Below are positions 8,792 to 18,021 of a stretch of DNA of 64,000 nucleotides, in pieces (the stretch's first letter is position 1; the number at the start of each line of letters is the position of its first letter). The position numbers and the translations under genes were made by a program. The stretch is from an uncultured Bacteroidales bacterium (GTDB lineage Bacteria > Bacteroidota > Bacteroidia > Bacteroidales > UBA932): NCBI GenBank assembly GCA_934691625.1, contig CAKUTA010000008.1:1-64000 (forward strand), in the 5' to 3' direction. The notes below the pieces were generated by a model. That model saw only the letters and a program-made list of their open reading frames with translations. It was not told the origin of the DNA and did no database searches.

Positions 8792-10282
8792 ATGAAATAC
8801 AATATATTGTCACTTATAGCAGCGGCGTGCATTACCACCGCATGCTTCGGGATAGAGGATGAGAACTACCCGGAACTTTCCCCGATTACCATCACGACAA
8901 AGTCAGACACAATAAATGTGCAGCAAGGAGTCATGTTCAGCTATAGCGGGCTATCTGTAGAAAGTGCGGACGATGTCTCCTACGAGTGGGTCTATGGAGC
9001 TCCTGCCAATGGCACCAAAATCTCAGACCACAAGTTCTCGTCTTACGAAGTCATTTCAAAGGATGCGGAAATAAACTACACCTTCCCGAAGATAGGGACT
9101 TTCCTCATGCGTCTGAAAGTCGATAACGGTGAAAGCATACTCTACCATTTCTTCACATTGAATGTAAATGCTTCTTTCGATGAAGGAATTCTTGTCCTGA
9201 ACAATGCAGAAGACGGGAAAGGCCAGCTTTCATTTATAAAAACTCTTACTCCGGAAGAGACCGAGGCCGGAGTCCAGGAATTTTACGATGATATTTTCGG
9301 AGCGTCATTCAAGAGCTATACGCTCAGGAACGGCACCTCCATGCGGATGTCCTACAGCAATCAGTCAAAGTATTCCGCTGCAGGCCTGCTGATAGCCACG
9401 AATGACGGTGAAGGGACGATCTACCAGATAGAGCCCAAGACCTTCGAGATGACAAAAGCATCGTCGATGGCAGAATTCGAGACCTGCTGCAAAGAATTTG
9501 GAGGCACCTATGCGGCTGTCGGCGGATTCATAAACTATTTCGTCGGAGCAAACGGACATGTATTCAGCTACGACTACCAGATAGGATACATCAATGACCT
9601 CAGCGACATCTTTCCTCAAAATATGGAACGCTGCATTGCCCTGGTGAACCGCACCAGCGCGACCGCCGCAACCACAGACAACTTCTGCGCTTTCGGAAAG
9701 GACAGCTTCTGCAACAAGGCCGGCACAAGCAGCTACACATATACTCCAGATGGATACGATGTCATAAATATCGCGACTATCAGGACAGGTACAAATTCAA
9801 AGGCGTCATATATTCTGACACAGTCTGAAAGCGAACCTGATTCATACCAGATACTGAATTCCACCGTAACGAATACGATGGCCAGGCCGTCTGCCGTAAA
9901 GACATTGACTTCATTCACCGCAGACAGGCTCTGCATGGACAGGAGTTCCAAATTCGTGGAGACCATGAATGCGAATGATGCATATTATACATACGACAAT
10001 GCCATCTACCGCTGGCCTCTTACGAGCAAGCCTGCTACCACGCCTTCCATAAAACTGCCTGAAGGTGAACTAATCAGGGACATCGCCACGAACTTCAAGG
10101 GCAAAGAGAAAGGCACAGAAGGAGAAGACCTGCTGTATGTCGTGACATATAACCCGTCAAGAGCAGGCGAAAAGAAAGGGAGCCTGTATATCTACAGATT
10201 CTCAGACGAAACCCTGGTCAAGTCATACGAGGGCATCTTCTATGACCCGGTAAGCGTGATATACAAATATAGACTGAGCTAA
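8792..10282 (+). CDS. PKD-like family surface lipoprotein
   Basis: A 496-residue protein with a short signal peptide and Cys18 lipobox (ITTAC). The N-terminal part (about 30-125) looks like a PKD/Ig-like beta-sandwich: INVQQGVMFSYSGLSVESAD, VSYEWVY, then TFPKIGTFLMRLKV. The remainder is beta-rich and may form a propeller-like domain (YKYRLS at the end). Members of this family commonly follow SusC-SusD-DUF4843 in Bacteroidetes. The gene follows by 12 bp and is the fourth gene of the operon. Role: presumed substrate binding at the cell surface; not an enzyme as far as I can see. Confidence 0.75.
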   Translation: MKYNILSLIAAACITTACFGIEDENYPELSPITITTKSDTINVQQGVMFSYSGLSVESADDVSYEWVYGAPANGTKISDHKFSSYEVISKDAEINYTFPKIGTFLMRLKVDNGESILYHFFTLNVNASFDEGILVLNNAEDGKGQLSFIKTLTPEETEAGVQEFYDDIFGASFKSYTLRNGTSMRMSYSNQSKYSAAGLLIATNDGEGTIYQIEPKTFEMTKASSMAEFETCCKEFGGTYAAVGGFINYFVGANGHVFSYDYQIGYINDLSDIFPQNMERCIALVNRTSATAATTDNFCAFGKDSFCNKAGTSSYTYTPDGYDVINIATIRTGTNSKASYILTQSESEPDSYQILNSTVTNTMARPSAVKTLTSFTADRLCMDRSSKFVETMNANDAYYTYDNAIYRWPLTSKPATTPSIKLPEGELIRDIATNFKGKEKGTEGEDLLYVVTYNPSRAGEKKGSLYIYRFSDETLVKSYEGIFYDPVSVIYKYRLS

Positions 10283-10312
10283 ATTTACATACAAATCGCT
10301 AGTTTACAGATG

Positions 10313-10355
10313 TTTAACGTTTTTCAAAATCATTGGATGCGCGATTTTAAAACTC
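10313..10355 (+). repeat. Degenerate member of the TTTTCAAAAT hairpin family
   Basis: TTTTTCAAAATC, an 11-nt loop holding GATGCGC, then GATTTTAAAAC form an imperfect hairpin between two co-directional genes. Intact relatives are at 16289-16335 and 46773-46811, with the same arm words and a CGC at the end of the loop. Confidence 0.45.
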
Positions 10356-10407
10356 GCTAAAAACATTGATATTTAAACAATTACCCTAAAAACACATCAC
10401 CAAGATA

Positions 10408-12978
10408 ATGACAAGAAGGAACATCATCCTGACTTTACTTGCTGCCGTGATGCTGGTGCCCGCCACCAGCTCGGCAGCATCGCCATCTTCCAGAAGTTCA
10501 AAGAAGAAAAAGGCGAAAACAGAAACCGTCGAGACCAAGCCTGCGGCTCCGAAGAAGAAGCCATCGGCTTATGACAAGCTCATGAAAGATGTCAAGGTCT
10601 CTGCAAAGGGCGAGGCTTTCTCCCTCTACCTCACGAACAAGGACAAGGTTTATATGGAGTTTCCGAAAGCCAATATGGGACGCAAGATTCTCATAGGGAG
10701 CACCATCACCGCCGTCAGCAACCCTGCATACATCAATGCCGGGTACAAATACAACACTCCACAGTATCTGCAGGTGGATCTGACCGACAGCCTCGTAGTG
10801 TTCAGCATACCCGGGACGAATGCTACCAGTTCCGACCCCGGAATGCAGGAGGCATTGAGACGCAGCTATATCCCGAAAATCATCAGAAGGGTGGCTGTCC
10901 AGGCACAGAGCAAGGATAGTTCCGCAGTTGTCTTCGAAGTAACTGGGCTGGTCAATGCCGCCGCACCGAAAGGAAAGGATTTTTCTCTCGCCAAGTCTTC
11001 GGACGAGAAGACGACCTGGTTCGGCGAGGTCAAGTCATTCGAGGACAATGCCTCCATAAAGATCCACAGCAATGTGGATTTCACCAAGACGTTTCTCGGA
11101 ATACGCGGGAAGGTCGGTTCAGGGAGCATTGAATATACAGTGTCTTTCCTTCTCCTGCCAGAGCGGCCGATGCCTGCCAGAATCCAGGATTCACGTATCG
11201 GAGTATTCCCGGTGGGACCTGGAGAAGGTGATGCGAAGCTGGATATCTCCTCGGCCGAGGACGGATTCCGCAAGTACGTACTCGCATCGCGCTGGAGACT
11301 GGAACTCTCAGATACGACAGCATGGCTTGCAGGAAAGAGCGTGACCGTGAAGAATCCGATTGTATGGTACATTGACAATACCTTCCCCGAGAACTGGAAA
11401 GAGCCGATCCGCAAGGGTGTCCTGGCATGGAACGCGGCATTCGAGGCCATCGGCCTGAAGGATGTCATGCAGGTTCGCGACTTCCCCGCAGCAGACGAGG
11501 ATCCCGAGTTCGACCCAGACAACCTCAAGTATTCCTGCCTACGCTATGTCCCTGACGCGACGATGAACGCGAGAGGCCCAAGCTGGACTGATCCTGTGAC
11601 TGGCGAGATCCTGAACGCATCCGTGCTTGTCTATAATGATGTCATAAAGCTCATAAACAACTGGCGTTTCGTCCAGACATCGCAGGTGGACGAGAAAGTA
11701 CGTGCAGTAAAGATGCCTGACGATATCATCGCAGAATCCCTGGTCTATGTGATTTCTCACGAGATAGGTCATACTCTAGGACTTATGCATAACATGGGAG
11801 CTTCTTCAGCATACCATACGGAGTCCCTGCGCGACGCTGCTTTCACGGCAGAGTTCGGAACCACGCCATCCATCATGGACTATGCCCGCTTCAACTATGT
11901 GGCACAGCCCGGGGACAAGGGCGTGAAGCTGGTACCTCCTGCATTGGGTGTCTATGACATATATGCCATCAGGTGGCTCTATACTCCTGTAATCGGGGCA
12001 AAGGATATATGGGACGAATACAGGACAGCAGAAAAAATCATTGACGAACATGCAGGAGATTCGCTCTATAGATATGGTGCGCAGCAGATTACGACATCTG
12101 CGCTCTATGGGGCTTATGATCCAAGTGCAAGAACAGAAGACCTTGGCGATGACCCGATAAAGTCCAGCAGCTACGGTGTCAGCAACCTGAAATACATCCT
12201 TCCTAAGATGAACGGATGGCTTTCCGCCGATGATGCCGATTTCTCGCACAGGAAGGATCTGTACTACCAACTCACCGGCCAGTTCAACAGATACATAGGT
12301 CATGTGCTTGCCCAGGTAGGTGGAATATATCTGAACAATGTGAAGGAAGGCTCCACTGTCAAGGCTTCCGCAGCCGTGGACAAGAACGTGCAGAAGGCCT
12401 CACTCAAATGGGTGATAGACCAGCTGCGCAGCTCCGCATGGCTCGATGATGCTTCTGTTACGGTCAACTTCCCTCTTGCCGCTCCTGAGTCCAACAGGAT
12501 CTGTCTTCTCACAGCCCGTCAGATGGCCAGCACACTGCCTGTGAATGTAACTCTCGCAGCATCAGCGGCTGAGCCGGGGAAGGCCTACACGATAAAGGAC
12601 TACTATGACGACCTTTACACTATGCTGTTCGCATCAGGAAAACTGACAAGCGAGGCCAAGACTATGCAGCGCGAGATTCTGAATACCTCAGCGAAGGAGG
12701 TCAGGTCAATACTGAGCAAGTCGCTGACTGACAATGACAATGCTGATGTCACATGCGCAATAGACGACTGGTGCGGATGGAGCAGCCTCGGCGAGGGAGC
12801 CAAGCCTTACCAGAAAGCCATCGACATCTCCACCATAGACGAGATCAACAGCTACAGGCTCGTGTTCCTGAACAAGGTCAAGTCCCTGGCGGCATCACGC
12901 AAAGGCTCAGCCTCTTCAGAGGACAAGGCTCATTACGAATATCTCTATGCGAAGTGCAGCCTCGCTCTGGAGAAATAG
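10408..12978 (+). CDS. Secreted zinc-dependent metalloprotease (metzincin type, DUF5117/DUF4953)
   Basis: An 856-residue protein with signal peptide (LAAVMLVPATSSAAS) and a lysine-rich low-complexity stretch after it. The zinc site is HEIGHTLGLMH: His451, Glu452, His455 and His461. A metzincin Met-turn SIMDYARF (Met490) follows. The architecture fits the large Bacteroidetes DUF5117-DUF4953 proteases of around 800-900 residues. It probably cleaves proteins outside the cytoplasm and feeds peptides to the SusCD system encoded before it. It lies 125 bp after the PKD-like gene, with a repeat hairpin in between, and may be partly separately expressed. Confidence 0.9.
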   Translation: MTRRNIILTLLAAVMLVPATSSAASPSSRSSKKKKAKTETVETKPAAPKKKPSAYDKLMKDVKVSAKGEAFSLYLTNKDKVYMEFPKANMGRKILIGSTITAVSNPAYINAGYKYNTPQYLQVDLTDSLVVFSIPGTNATSSDPGMQEALRRSYIPKIIRRVAVQAQSKDSSAVVFEVTGLVNAAAPKGKDFSLAKSSDEKTTWFGEVKSFEDNASIKIHSNVDFTKTFLGIRGKVGSGSIEYTVSFLLLPERPMPARIQDSRIGVFPVGPGEGDAKLDISSAEDGFRKYVLASRWRLELSDTTAWLAGKSVTVKNPIVWYIDNTFPENWKEPIRKGVLAWNAAFEAIGLKDVMQVRDFPAADEDPEFDPDNLKYSCLRYVPDATMNARGPSWTDPVTGEILNASVLVYNDVIKLINNWRFVQTSQVDEKVRAVKMPDDIIAESLVYVISHEIGHTLGLMHNMGASSAYHTESLRDAAFTAEFGTTPSIMDYARFNYVAQPGDKGVKLVPPALGVYDIYAIRWLYTPVIGAKDIWDEYRTAEKIIDEHAGDSLYRYGAQQITTSALYGAYDPSARTEDLGDDPIKSSSYGVSNLKYILPKMNGWLSADDADFSHRKDLYYQLTGQFNRYIGHVLAQVGGIYLNNVKEGSTVKASAAVDKNVQKASLKWVIDQLRSSAWLDDASVTVNFPLAAPESNRICLLTARQMASTLPVNVTLAASAAEPGKAYTIKDYYDDLYTMLFASGKLTSEAKTMQREILNTSAKEVRSILSKSLTDNDNADVTCAIDDWCGWSSLGEGAKPYQKAIDISTIDEINSYRLVFLNKVKSLAASRKGSASSEDKAHYEYLYAKCSLALEK

Positions 12979-12995
12979 CAAAATTTTTTAAGACA

Positions 12996-14750
12996 ATGAA
13001 TATCCGACTTATAGCAGCGGCTGCAGCCGCATCTGTCCTGGCATCCTGTTCCGCCCTCAAGGACGGGGAATATAATCTTTCGCTTGTCACTACAGGTGAC
13101 GGCCACGGGGCATGGTTCTCCGAGCCTTATACCGAGGGCGGCACCATACGCGGCACCATAATGGCGCAGAGCAAGCTGGTCAATGACCTGCGTTTCGAGA
13201 ATGGCGAGGATAATGTAATCCTCATAGATGCCGGAGATAATTTCATGGGGAACAATGCCACATTCTACTATGATTATGCTGACACTGTCTCTCCATACCT
13301 CTTCCCACGGCTTGCATCCTATATGAAATATGATGCTGTGGCTGCAGGGCACTGCGACTTCGAGGCGGGACATGGCGTACTAAGAAGGGCTGCCGATGGC
13401 TTCAGGAAAGAGGGTATCCCTTTCCTTGCAGGCAATGCAGTGAGTTCAAAGACAGGAAAGCCTTGTTTCCAGACATACTCCATCGTGAAGAAGAACGGGG
13501 TGAAAGTGGCAATACTCGGCTATACCAATGCTGACAATGCCACTCTCATGGACAAGAGTGCGTACAGCGGCATGGAGTTCCGGTCGCTGCTGCCTCTGGT
13601 CCAGGAGGATGTAGATAAGGTGCGCTCGAAGGAGAAGCCGCAGGTCGTCATCGTCGTGGCACATACTGCCGTAGGAAAAGGTGAAGGAACATCCCTGGAA
13701 AAGCAGGGCATGGACCTGTTCCAGAGCCTCCGCGGCGTGGACTTCGTAGTCGCTGCCCATGACCATGCAGGAAAGGCGATGTGTGCAGACAGCATTGTCC
13801 TTCTCGACAGCGGAAGGGCCGCGCAGAATGCCGGAATCGGAAGCATCAGCCTGGTCGTGAAGGGCGGCAAGGTGATTTCCCGAAAGCTTGACGGCAAGGT
13901 AGTGAGCATCAGCCGTGACCAGGCAGATGAGAAGATGGCGGAGACGTTCAGGCCTGAATTCGAGGCCGTAAAGGGCTTCTCCTGCAGCAAGGTCGGCGAG
14001 ATAAAGAAGACCATGGTGTCGCGTGAATTCTACTGGGGTCAATGCGACTACCTCAATTTCCTGCATACATTGGCATTGACATGGACATGCCCTGTGGACA
14101 TTTCTCTGGGAGCAACTCTTCTGATCGACGGCAAGGTCGAGGCCGGGGATGTAACTTTCAATGACATACGCACAGTCTATCCTTACGAGAACAAGCTTGT
14201 GGTACTCAGATTAAGCGGCGAGGAGATAAGGAAGTACCTGGAGGCCAGCTATGAACTGTGGATAAATACCGTCACTGGTCCGGAAGACGCACATGTGCTG
14301 AAGATGAAGGAGGCCAAGGACTGGGGCACGGGTGAGATGGCATGGAAGCTTGCCAAGAGCCCTGCTAATTTCGATTCTGCTGCCGGCATCTGCTATACGG
14401 TGGATGTGACGAAGCCATACGGCTCCAGAGTGAATATCCTGAGCATGGCTGACGGAAGTGCATTCTCACCTGAGAAGATGTATTCCACTGGCATAACGAC
14501 CTATAGGGCAGTGGGTTCAGGAGGTCTGCTGAAAGCTGCCGGACTGGAGAGCGCTGAAGCAGTGGAGTCCAGAATCATCTGCCGTGGCCCTGAATTCAGG
14601 ACAATACTTTACGAGTACCTGAAACAGTATGGAAGCATAGACCCGTCAGTGACAGGAGATCCGAAAGTGGTGGGCACATGGAAGTTTATCCCTTCTTTCG
14701 CCGCTGACAGCATCCGCCGTGATGTGGAGATGCTATATGGTACGCACTGA
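12996..14750 (+). CDS. 5'-nucleotidase/UshA-like bifunctional metallophosphatase lipoprotein with altered catalytic motif
   Basis: A 584-residue lipoprotein (lipobox SVLASC, Cys18). The metallophosphatase motifs are GDGHG (Asp35, His37), DAGDN (Asp78, Asp81), LAGN, VVAHTA and AHDH, followed by the 5'-nucleotidase C-terminal domain (substrate-binding, from about residue 340). The third motif is unusual: where the family has G-N-H-[ED], this protein has G118-H119-C120-D121, so both the metal-binding Asn and the catalytic His are replaced. It may have reduced or different activity. It begins 17 bp after the protease stop and is probably in the same operon. The start at 12996 is chosen for its signal peptide; the frame extends upstream into the protease gene. 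Confidence 0.85.
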   Translation: MNIRLIAAAAAASVLASCSALKDGEYNLSLVTTGDGHGAWFSEPYTEGGTIRGTIMAQSKLVNDLRFENGEDNVILIDAGDNFMGNNATFYYDYADTVSPYLFPRLASYMKYDAVAAGHCDFEAGHGVLRRAADGFRKEGIPFLAGNAVSSKTGKPCFQTYSIVKKNGVKVAILGYTNADNATLMDKSAYSGMEFRSLLPLVQEDVDKVRSKEKPQVVIVVAHTAVGKGEGTSLEKQGMDLFQSLRGVDFVVAAHDHAGKAMCADSIVLLDSGRAAQNAGIGSISLVVKGGKVISRKLDGKVVSISRDQADEKMAETFRPEFEAVKGFSCSKVGEIKKTMVSREFYWGQCDYLNFLHTLALTWTCPVDISLGATLLIDGKVEAGDVTFNDIRTVYPYENKLVVLRLSGEEIRKYLEASYELWINTVTGPEDAHVLKMKEAKDWGTGEMAWKLAKSPANFDSAAGICYTVDVTKPYGSRVNILSMADGSAFSPEKMYSTGITTYRAVGSGGLLKAAGLESAEAVESRIICRGPEFRTILYEYLKQYGSIDPSVTGDPKVVGTWKFIPSFAADSIRRDVEMLYGTH

Positions 14751-14759
14751 TATTTTTCG

Positions 14760-14767
14760 TATCTTTG
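14760..14767 (+). promoter_or_regulatory. Bacteroides-type -7 element TATCTTTG for the histidine phosphatase gene
   Basis: An exact TAnnTTTG match just after the stop of the nucleotidase gene. No clear -33 TTTG at the usual distance. The leader to the ATG at 14889 would be about 115 nt and contains the palindromic repeat at 14803-14874. Confidence 0.45.
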
Positions 14768-14802
14768 CAGCCGATGCCAAGAAGATATCTTGACCACTTC
14801 TG

Positions 14803-14874
14803 AATATCAATCAGTTACATTTTTCAAAGTATGGAGTCATGACATTTGGATTTCGTAACTGATTGAAAATCAAT
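14803..14874 (+). repeat. Palindromic repeat, family 3, copy 1
   Basis: TCAATCAGTTAC (14807-14818) and GTAACTGATTGA (14855-14866) pair perfectly over 12 bp. The whole 72-bp element is homologous to the one at 58678-58753, including the TTCTCAAAGT/TTTTCAAAGT word and the AATCAAT end. It lies in the 5' leader of the histidine phosphatase gene. Confidence 0.6.
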
Positions 14875-14888
14875 AAACGCTTATCGCC

Positions 14889-16250
14889 ATGAACATTAAG
14901 ACACTGCATTTCGCCTCGGCCTTTGCCGCCATATCATTGACAATACCAGCATTGGCACAGACCTCGCTGGAGAAGCGGGCTGAGATAGAAGCCAGATATG
15001 GTGTGAAGGACGCTGTCGTGAAATATGACACGAAGGCAGACCTTATGAAGGATCTGAACCGTACAGGAGCGGAATATTTCATGTATCCGCTTGACAATCC
15101 ACGCATGACGCCGGCTCCAAAGGGCTACAGGCCGTTCTACATCAGCTACACCGGAAGGCACGGCGCCAGGTATGCCATCAAGGATGACATCTACGAGAAA
15201 GTCCTTGGTATTCTGAAGGATTCACATGATTCGGAAAATCTGACAGCGGCAGGTGAAGACTTGTACCGCAGATATGAGAAGTTCTATCCGAATGTCGCCT
15301 TCCGTGGAGGAGATTTGACCAGCAAGGGACAGGAGCAGCTTCATTTCATCGCCAGGACAATGTACACTAATTTCCCGGAGGTATTCAAGGGCAGGACACA
15401 GGCGGAGGTTCTTTCGACCCCTGTCCCGCGGGTGCTTCTGACCATGGTCAGCTTCCTTGATGAAATCCGCACGCTGGACAATGATTTCGGGTTCACGGTG
15501 GACACGGGACGCAAGTATCTGAGGGTCCTGGAGCCAAACGGGTCGAAGAATCCATACCGAATAGAGGTTCCCGCAACGAAGGCATATAAGGAGTCCGCTG
15601 CCGCGATGAAGGCTTCCCGTATTGACGCAAAGTCTTTCTGCTCAAGGTTTTTCAATGATACAGACTCGCTGGAGCGCCACTACGGGATGTTCACATTTGA
15701 GGACAACATGAGGAGCATTGTCATGGATATGCAGTGCATCGATGATGCCGCCGCCACAGATAAGCTTGACGACATTTTCACTCCGGAGGAGCTGTTCAAT
15801 CTTTGGGAGGTCAGGAACTACAACGCCTACCTGTTCTGGGGTTTCTCGCCGCTTGCTGACAACCGGAGCGTGACGAACAATGCCGCCATTCTCAAGGATA
15901 TAATGGAGAATGCAGAGAAGCATTTCGCATCCGGGGATATTCAGCTGGATCTGCGTTTCACGCATGACACGGCTGTGCTGCCTCTGGTCTCGTTCATGAG
16001 GCTGAACAATTTCGGTGCTGTAGTCAGCAATCCTGACGATGTCAAGGATTTCTGGAGAAGTGACCAGATCCCGATGGCTTCCAACCTGCAGCTCATATTC
16101 TTCCGCAACCGCAAGAATACGGAAATCCTGGTCAAGGTACTGTACAACGGATACGAGGCTGAGCTGCCGCTTCCTGAAGTTGCCCCGTCGTTCTACTCAT
16201 GGAGCACATTCAAGGAGTTCTACGGGAAGCTGATTGCAGAAATATCCTAG
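14889..16250 (+). CDS. Secreted histidine-type (histidine acid) phosphatase
   Basis: A 453-residue protein with a cleavable signal peptide (about 1-24, PALAQ). The phosphohistidine motif is YTGRHGARY (Arg90, His91, Arg94), and the proton-donor motif is THDTAV (His359, Asp360). It therefore has the HD pair of phytase/acid phosphatases rather than the HAE of multiple inositol polyphosphate phosphatases. It likely removes phosphate from extracellular or periplasmic organic phosphates; phytate is possible but unproven. It is transcribed in the same direction as the nucleotidase gene but has its own promoter-like element. Confidence 0.88.
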   Translation: MNIKTLHFASAFAAISLTIPALAQTSLEKRAEIEARYGVKDAVVKYDTKADLMKDLNRTGAEYFMYPLDNPRMTPAPKGYRPFYISYTGRHGARYAIKDDIYEKVLGILKDSHDSENLTAAGEDLYRRYEKFYPNVAFRGGDLTSKGQEQLHFIARTMYTNFPEVFKGRTQAEVLSTPVPRVLLTMVSFLDEIRTLDNDFGFTVDTGRKYLRVLEPNGSKNPYRIEVPATKAYKESAAAMKASRIDAKSFCSRFFNDTDSLERHYGMFTFEDNMRSIVMDMQCIDDAAATDKLDDIFTPEELFNLWEVRNYNAYLFWGFSPLADNRSVTNNAAILKDIMENAEKHFASGDIQLDLRFTHDTAVLPLVSFMRLNNFGAVVSNPDDVKDFWRSDQIPMASNLQLIFFRNRKNTEILVKVLYNGYEAELPLPEVAPSFYSWSTFKEFYGKLIAEIS

Positions 16251-16288
16251 AGCCGAGCCCGAAAGCTAAATGCTTTATTTTTAACTAG

Positions 16289-16335
16289 TTAGCTGTTTTC
16301 AAAATCGCCGATACGCGCATTTTGAAAACAGCTAA
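16289..16335. repeat. 17-bp perfect hairpin between convergent genes (family 2)
   Basis: Arms TTAGCTGTTTTCAAAAT (16289-16305) and its exact complement (16319-16335), with a 13-nt loop ending CGC. It lies between the convergent histidine phosphatase and nitroreductase genes, where it could stop transcription from both sides, but there is no U-run. Relatives sit at 10313 and 46773 in co-directional gaps, so termination is not the shared role. Confidence 0.7.
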
Positions 16336-16433
16336 TTAATTATTTATCAATACTTTAAGTATCAGAACTATATACATCAGGCTTGCAAGTCATAGCAAGG
16401 TGATGTGAAATGACACCAATTATCAGGCGCACA

Positions 16434-17306
16434 TCAGCCCAGCAAGATATCATCAAGGCGAAGCTTTGGGACATAATGGACTCCGTCTTTCGTATATGGC
16501 ACAAGGTACATCGGCGCCGGCACAGATGCCCCTGCTGGAAGAGGACTAATCCTGCCATCATGTACAGTTCTGGCGCTTTCACATTTTATGAACACTCCAG
16601 AAGGGAGTGAATCTGAGGCAGATTCTGCAGAGCAGCTGGAAGTTTCCGCCGACACAGGCTTAAGGAAGACGCTTTCAGCTGCCTTGCCGATGCACAGGAC
16701 TGCGAGCGGCTCCAGGCAGCTGCTGCACATGCCGCATGAAGCATCATCGCTATCCATAAGACCCGGCCGGCAAGCCCCGGCAGCAGCGGTGCCTGGACAA
16801 TATTCTGAAAGCAGGTCCCGTAGCTTATCCACATCTATATTCCCCTTTATCAGGCAGTTGAGTCCAAGTTCCGTTGCTTTAAGAGCCATACTCTGAAGAG
16901 AAATGCCGAGATCCATGTCAATGTATCTGTCCTCCGGAACCGTGGTATAGACGACTATAAATGCGGTCGCTGACTCGTGGCGCACCTGCTCGCGGAAAAG
17001 AATCTCACGGATGGCATCCGCCTCGGACAGATGCCCTTCAGCCTGTGAAGCCATAGCATCGCCCGATGTCACCAGCCAGAAACGCAGTGCCTGACGATTC
17101 ATCGACGATGCTATCCTAGTATTGACTTCGGCTATAGTACGCAGCTGCTCCTTTGTGACATGACAGTCCTGGCGGTAGCGCCGCACAGTGCGGTTCCTGA
17201 CCAGCAGCGTATTCAGTGATGGAGTGGAATGCTTCTGAGGCACTTTCCTTGCGGCACCGGAGCCGAACACCTCCTCATAGCGTTTTTCCAGATAATTGTC
17301 TGCCAT
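16434..17306 (-). CDS. Nitroreductase-family protein with a Cys-rich insertion
   Basis: A 290-residue flavoprotein-type protein. The start (NYLEKRYEEVFG, LLVRNRTVRRY) and middle (VNTRIASSMNRQALRFWLV, DLGISLQSMALKATELGLN) follow the Bacteroidales nitroreductase family, and the end YVPKLRLDDILLG is typical. Two regions look inserted: residues 170-197, with five Cys including CGMCSSC (191-197), and about 217-266. Family members are usually about 200-220 residues. The Cys cluster could bind a metal or an Fe-S cluster. It lies 11 bp after the sigma-factor stop on the same strand and is likely co-transcribed with it. Substrate unknown. Confidence 0.8.
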   Translation of the reverse strand: MADNYLEKRYEEVFGSGAARKVPQKHSTPSLNTLLVRNRTVRRYRQDCHVTKEQLRTIAEVNTRIASSMNRQALRFWLVTSGDAMASQAEGHLSEADAIREILFREQVRHESATAFIVVYTTVPEDRYIDMDLGISLQSMALKATELGLNCLIKGNIDVDKLRDLLSEYCPGTAAAGACRPGLMDSDDASCGMCSSCLEPLAVLCIGKAAESVFLKPVSAETSSCSAESASDSLPSGVFIKCESARTVHDGRISPLPAGASVPAPMYLVPYTKDGVHYVPKLRLDDILLG

Positions 17307-17317
17307 AATAAAGCTGT

Positions 17318-17875
17318 TTAAAAGAAAGTCATGAAAAGGAAAAGCGAGGCAGGAAGCGCAGCGCGAAGCTCCTTTAGAGCCAGGTTCAGGTGATTTTCCA
17401 CCGTCTTCTTCTTGATGTTCAGCATCAAAGCGATCTCATCATTGGTACGATGTTCCAGACGGCTCAATATGAACACCTTGCGCCGCTGTTCAGGCATCTT
17501 GCCCACGACAGAGGCTATGAAGGCCTCCTTGTCCTTCATGTCGATGACTTCCTCCACCATCTGGTCATAAGGGATATCAGGGAGCAGCAGACCGCTGGCA
17601 GCCCTGTTCTTCTTCATGTAGTTTATCGTATGGTTCAGGCTCATCCTGTAGAGATAAAGGCGCAGGGACGTGATGTCCGGAAGCGCAGCACGCATCAGCC
17701 AGAGCTTTATGAATACCTCCTGCGCCACATCAGAGGCATCCTCAGCGACAGGAAGCAGGCTTTTCATGAAGCCATATACAACGGGATACCAGCTGTCAAA
17801 AAGAGCCCTGAACGCACCTCTGTCTCCAGCGGCGGTACGTTCCATCAATGTTCTCTCCTCATTTTCTGTCAGCAT
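17318..17875 (-). CDS. ECF-type RNA polymerase sigma factor
   Basis: A 185-residue sigma-70 factor. Region 2 covers about residues 18-90 (DRGAFRALFDSWYPVVYGFM, DVAQEVFIKLW, SLRLYLYRMSLNHTINYMKKN). Region 4 covers about 120-175 (MPEQRRKVFILSRLEHRTND, then EIALMLNIKKKTVENHLNLAL). It probably directs transcription of the SusC operon at 19 kb in response to the FecR anti-sigma factor encoded divergently. The start at 17875 is chosen over 17917 because a good promoter (17896-17929) lies between the two. Confidence 0.88.
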   Translation of the reverse strand: MLTENEERTLMERTAAGDRGAFRALFDSWYPVVYGFMKSLLPVAEDASDVAQEVFIKLWLMRAALPDITSLRLYLYRMSLNHTINYMKKNRAASGLLLPDIPYDQMVEEVIDMKDKEAFIASVVGKMPEQRRKVFILSRLEHRTNDEIALMLNIKKKTVENHLNLALKELRAALPASLFLFMTFF

Positions 17876-17895
17876 GGCAACCGATATTTCTGCTG

Positions 17896-17929
17896 CAAAG
17901 ATATAAGAATCCGTCAAGCTTCGGACAAA
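17896..17929 (-). promoter_or_regulatory. Promoter for the sigma-factor/nitroreductase genes
   Basis: On the minus strand TATCTTTG (17903-17896) matches TAnnTTTG, with TTTG (17929-17926) 22 nt upstream, slightly longer than the usual 19-21. The transcript would start near 17889, only about 14 nt before the ATG. Confidence 0.5.
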
Positions 17930-18021
17930 ACTTTCAAAAAATTTCCGGTTTCCATTGGGTGCAGAACAATGTTCCGTTGTCTTATAATAGATTTCAGATA
18001 AAAACCGGTCATCACATAATT

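Noticed and set aside
17876..17917. Start of the sigma factor at 17917
   Set aside because: The promoter at 17896-17929 would lie within the coding part; the ATG at 17875 gives the usual sigma N-terminus.
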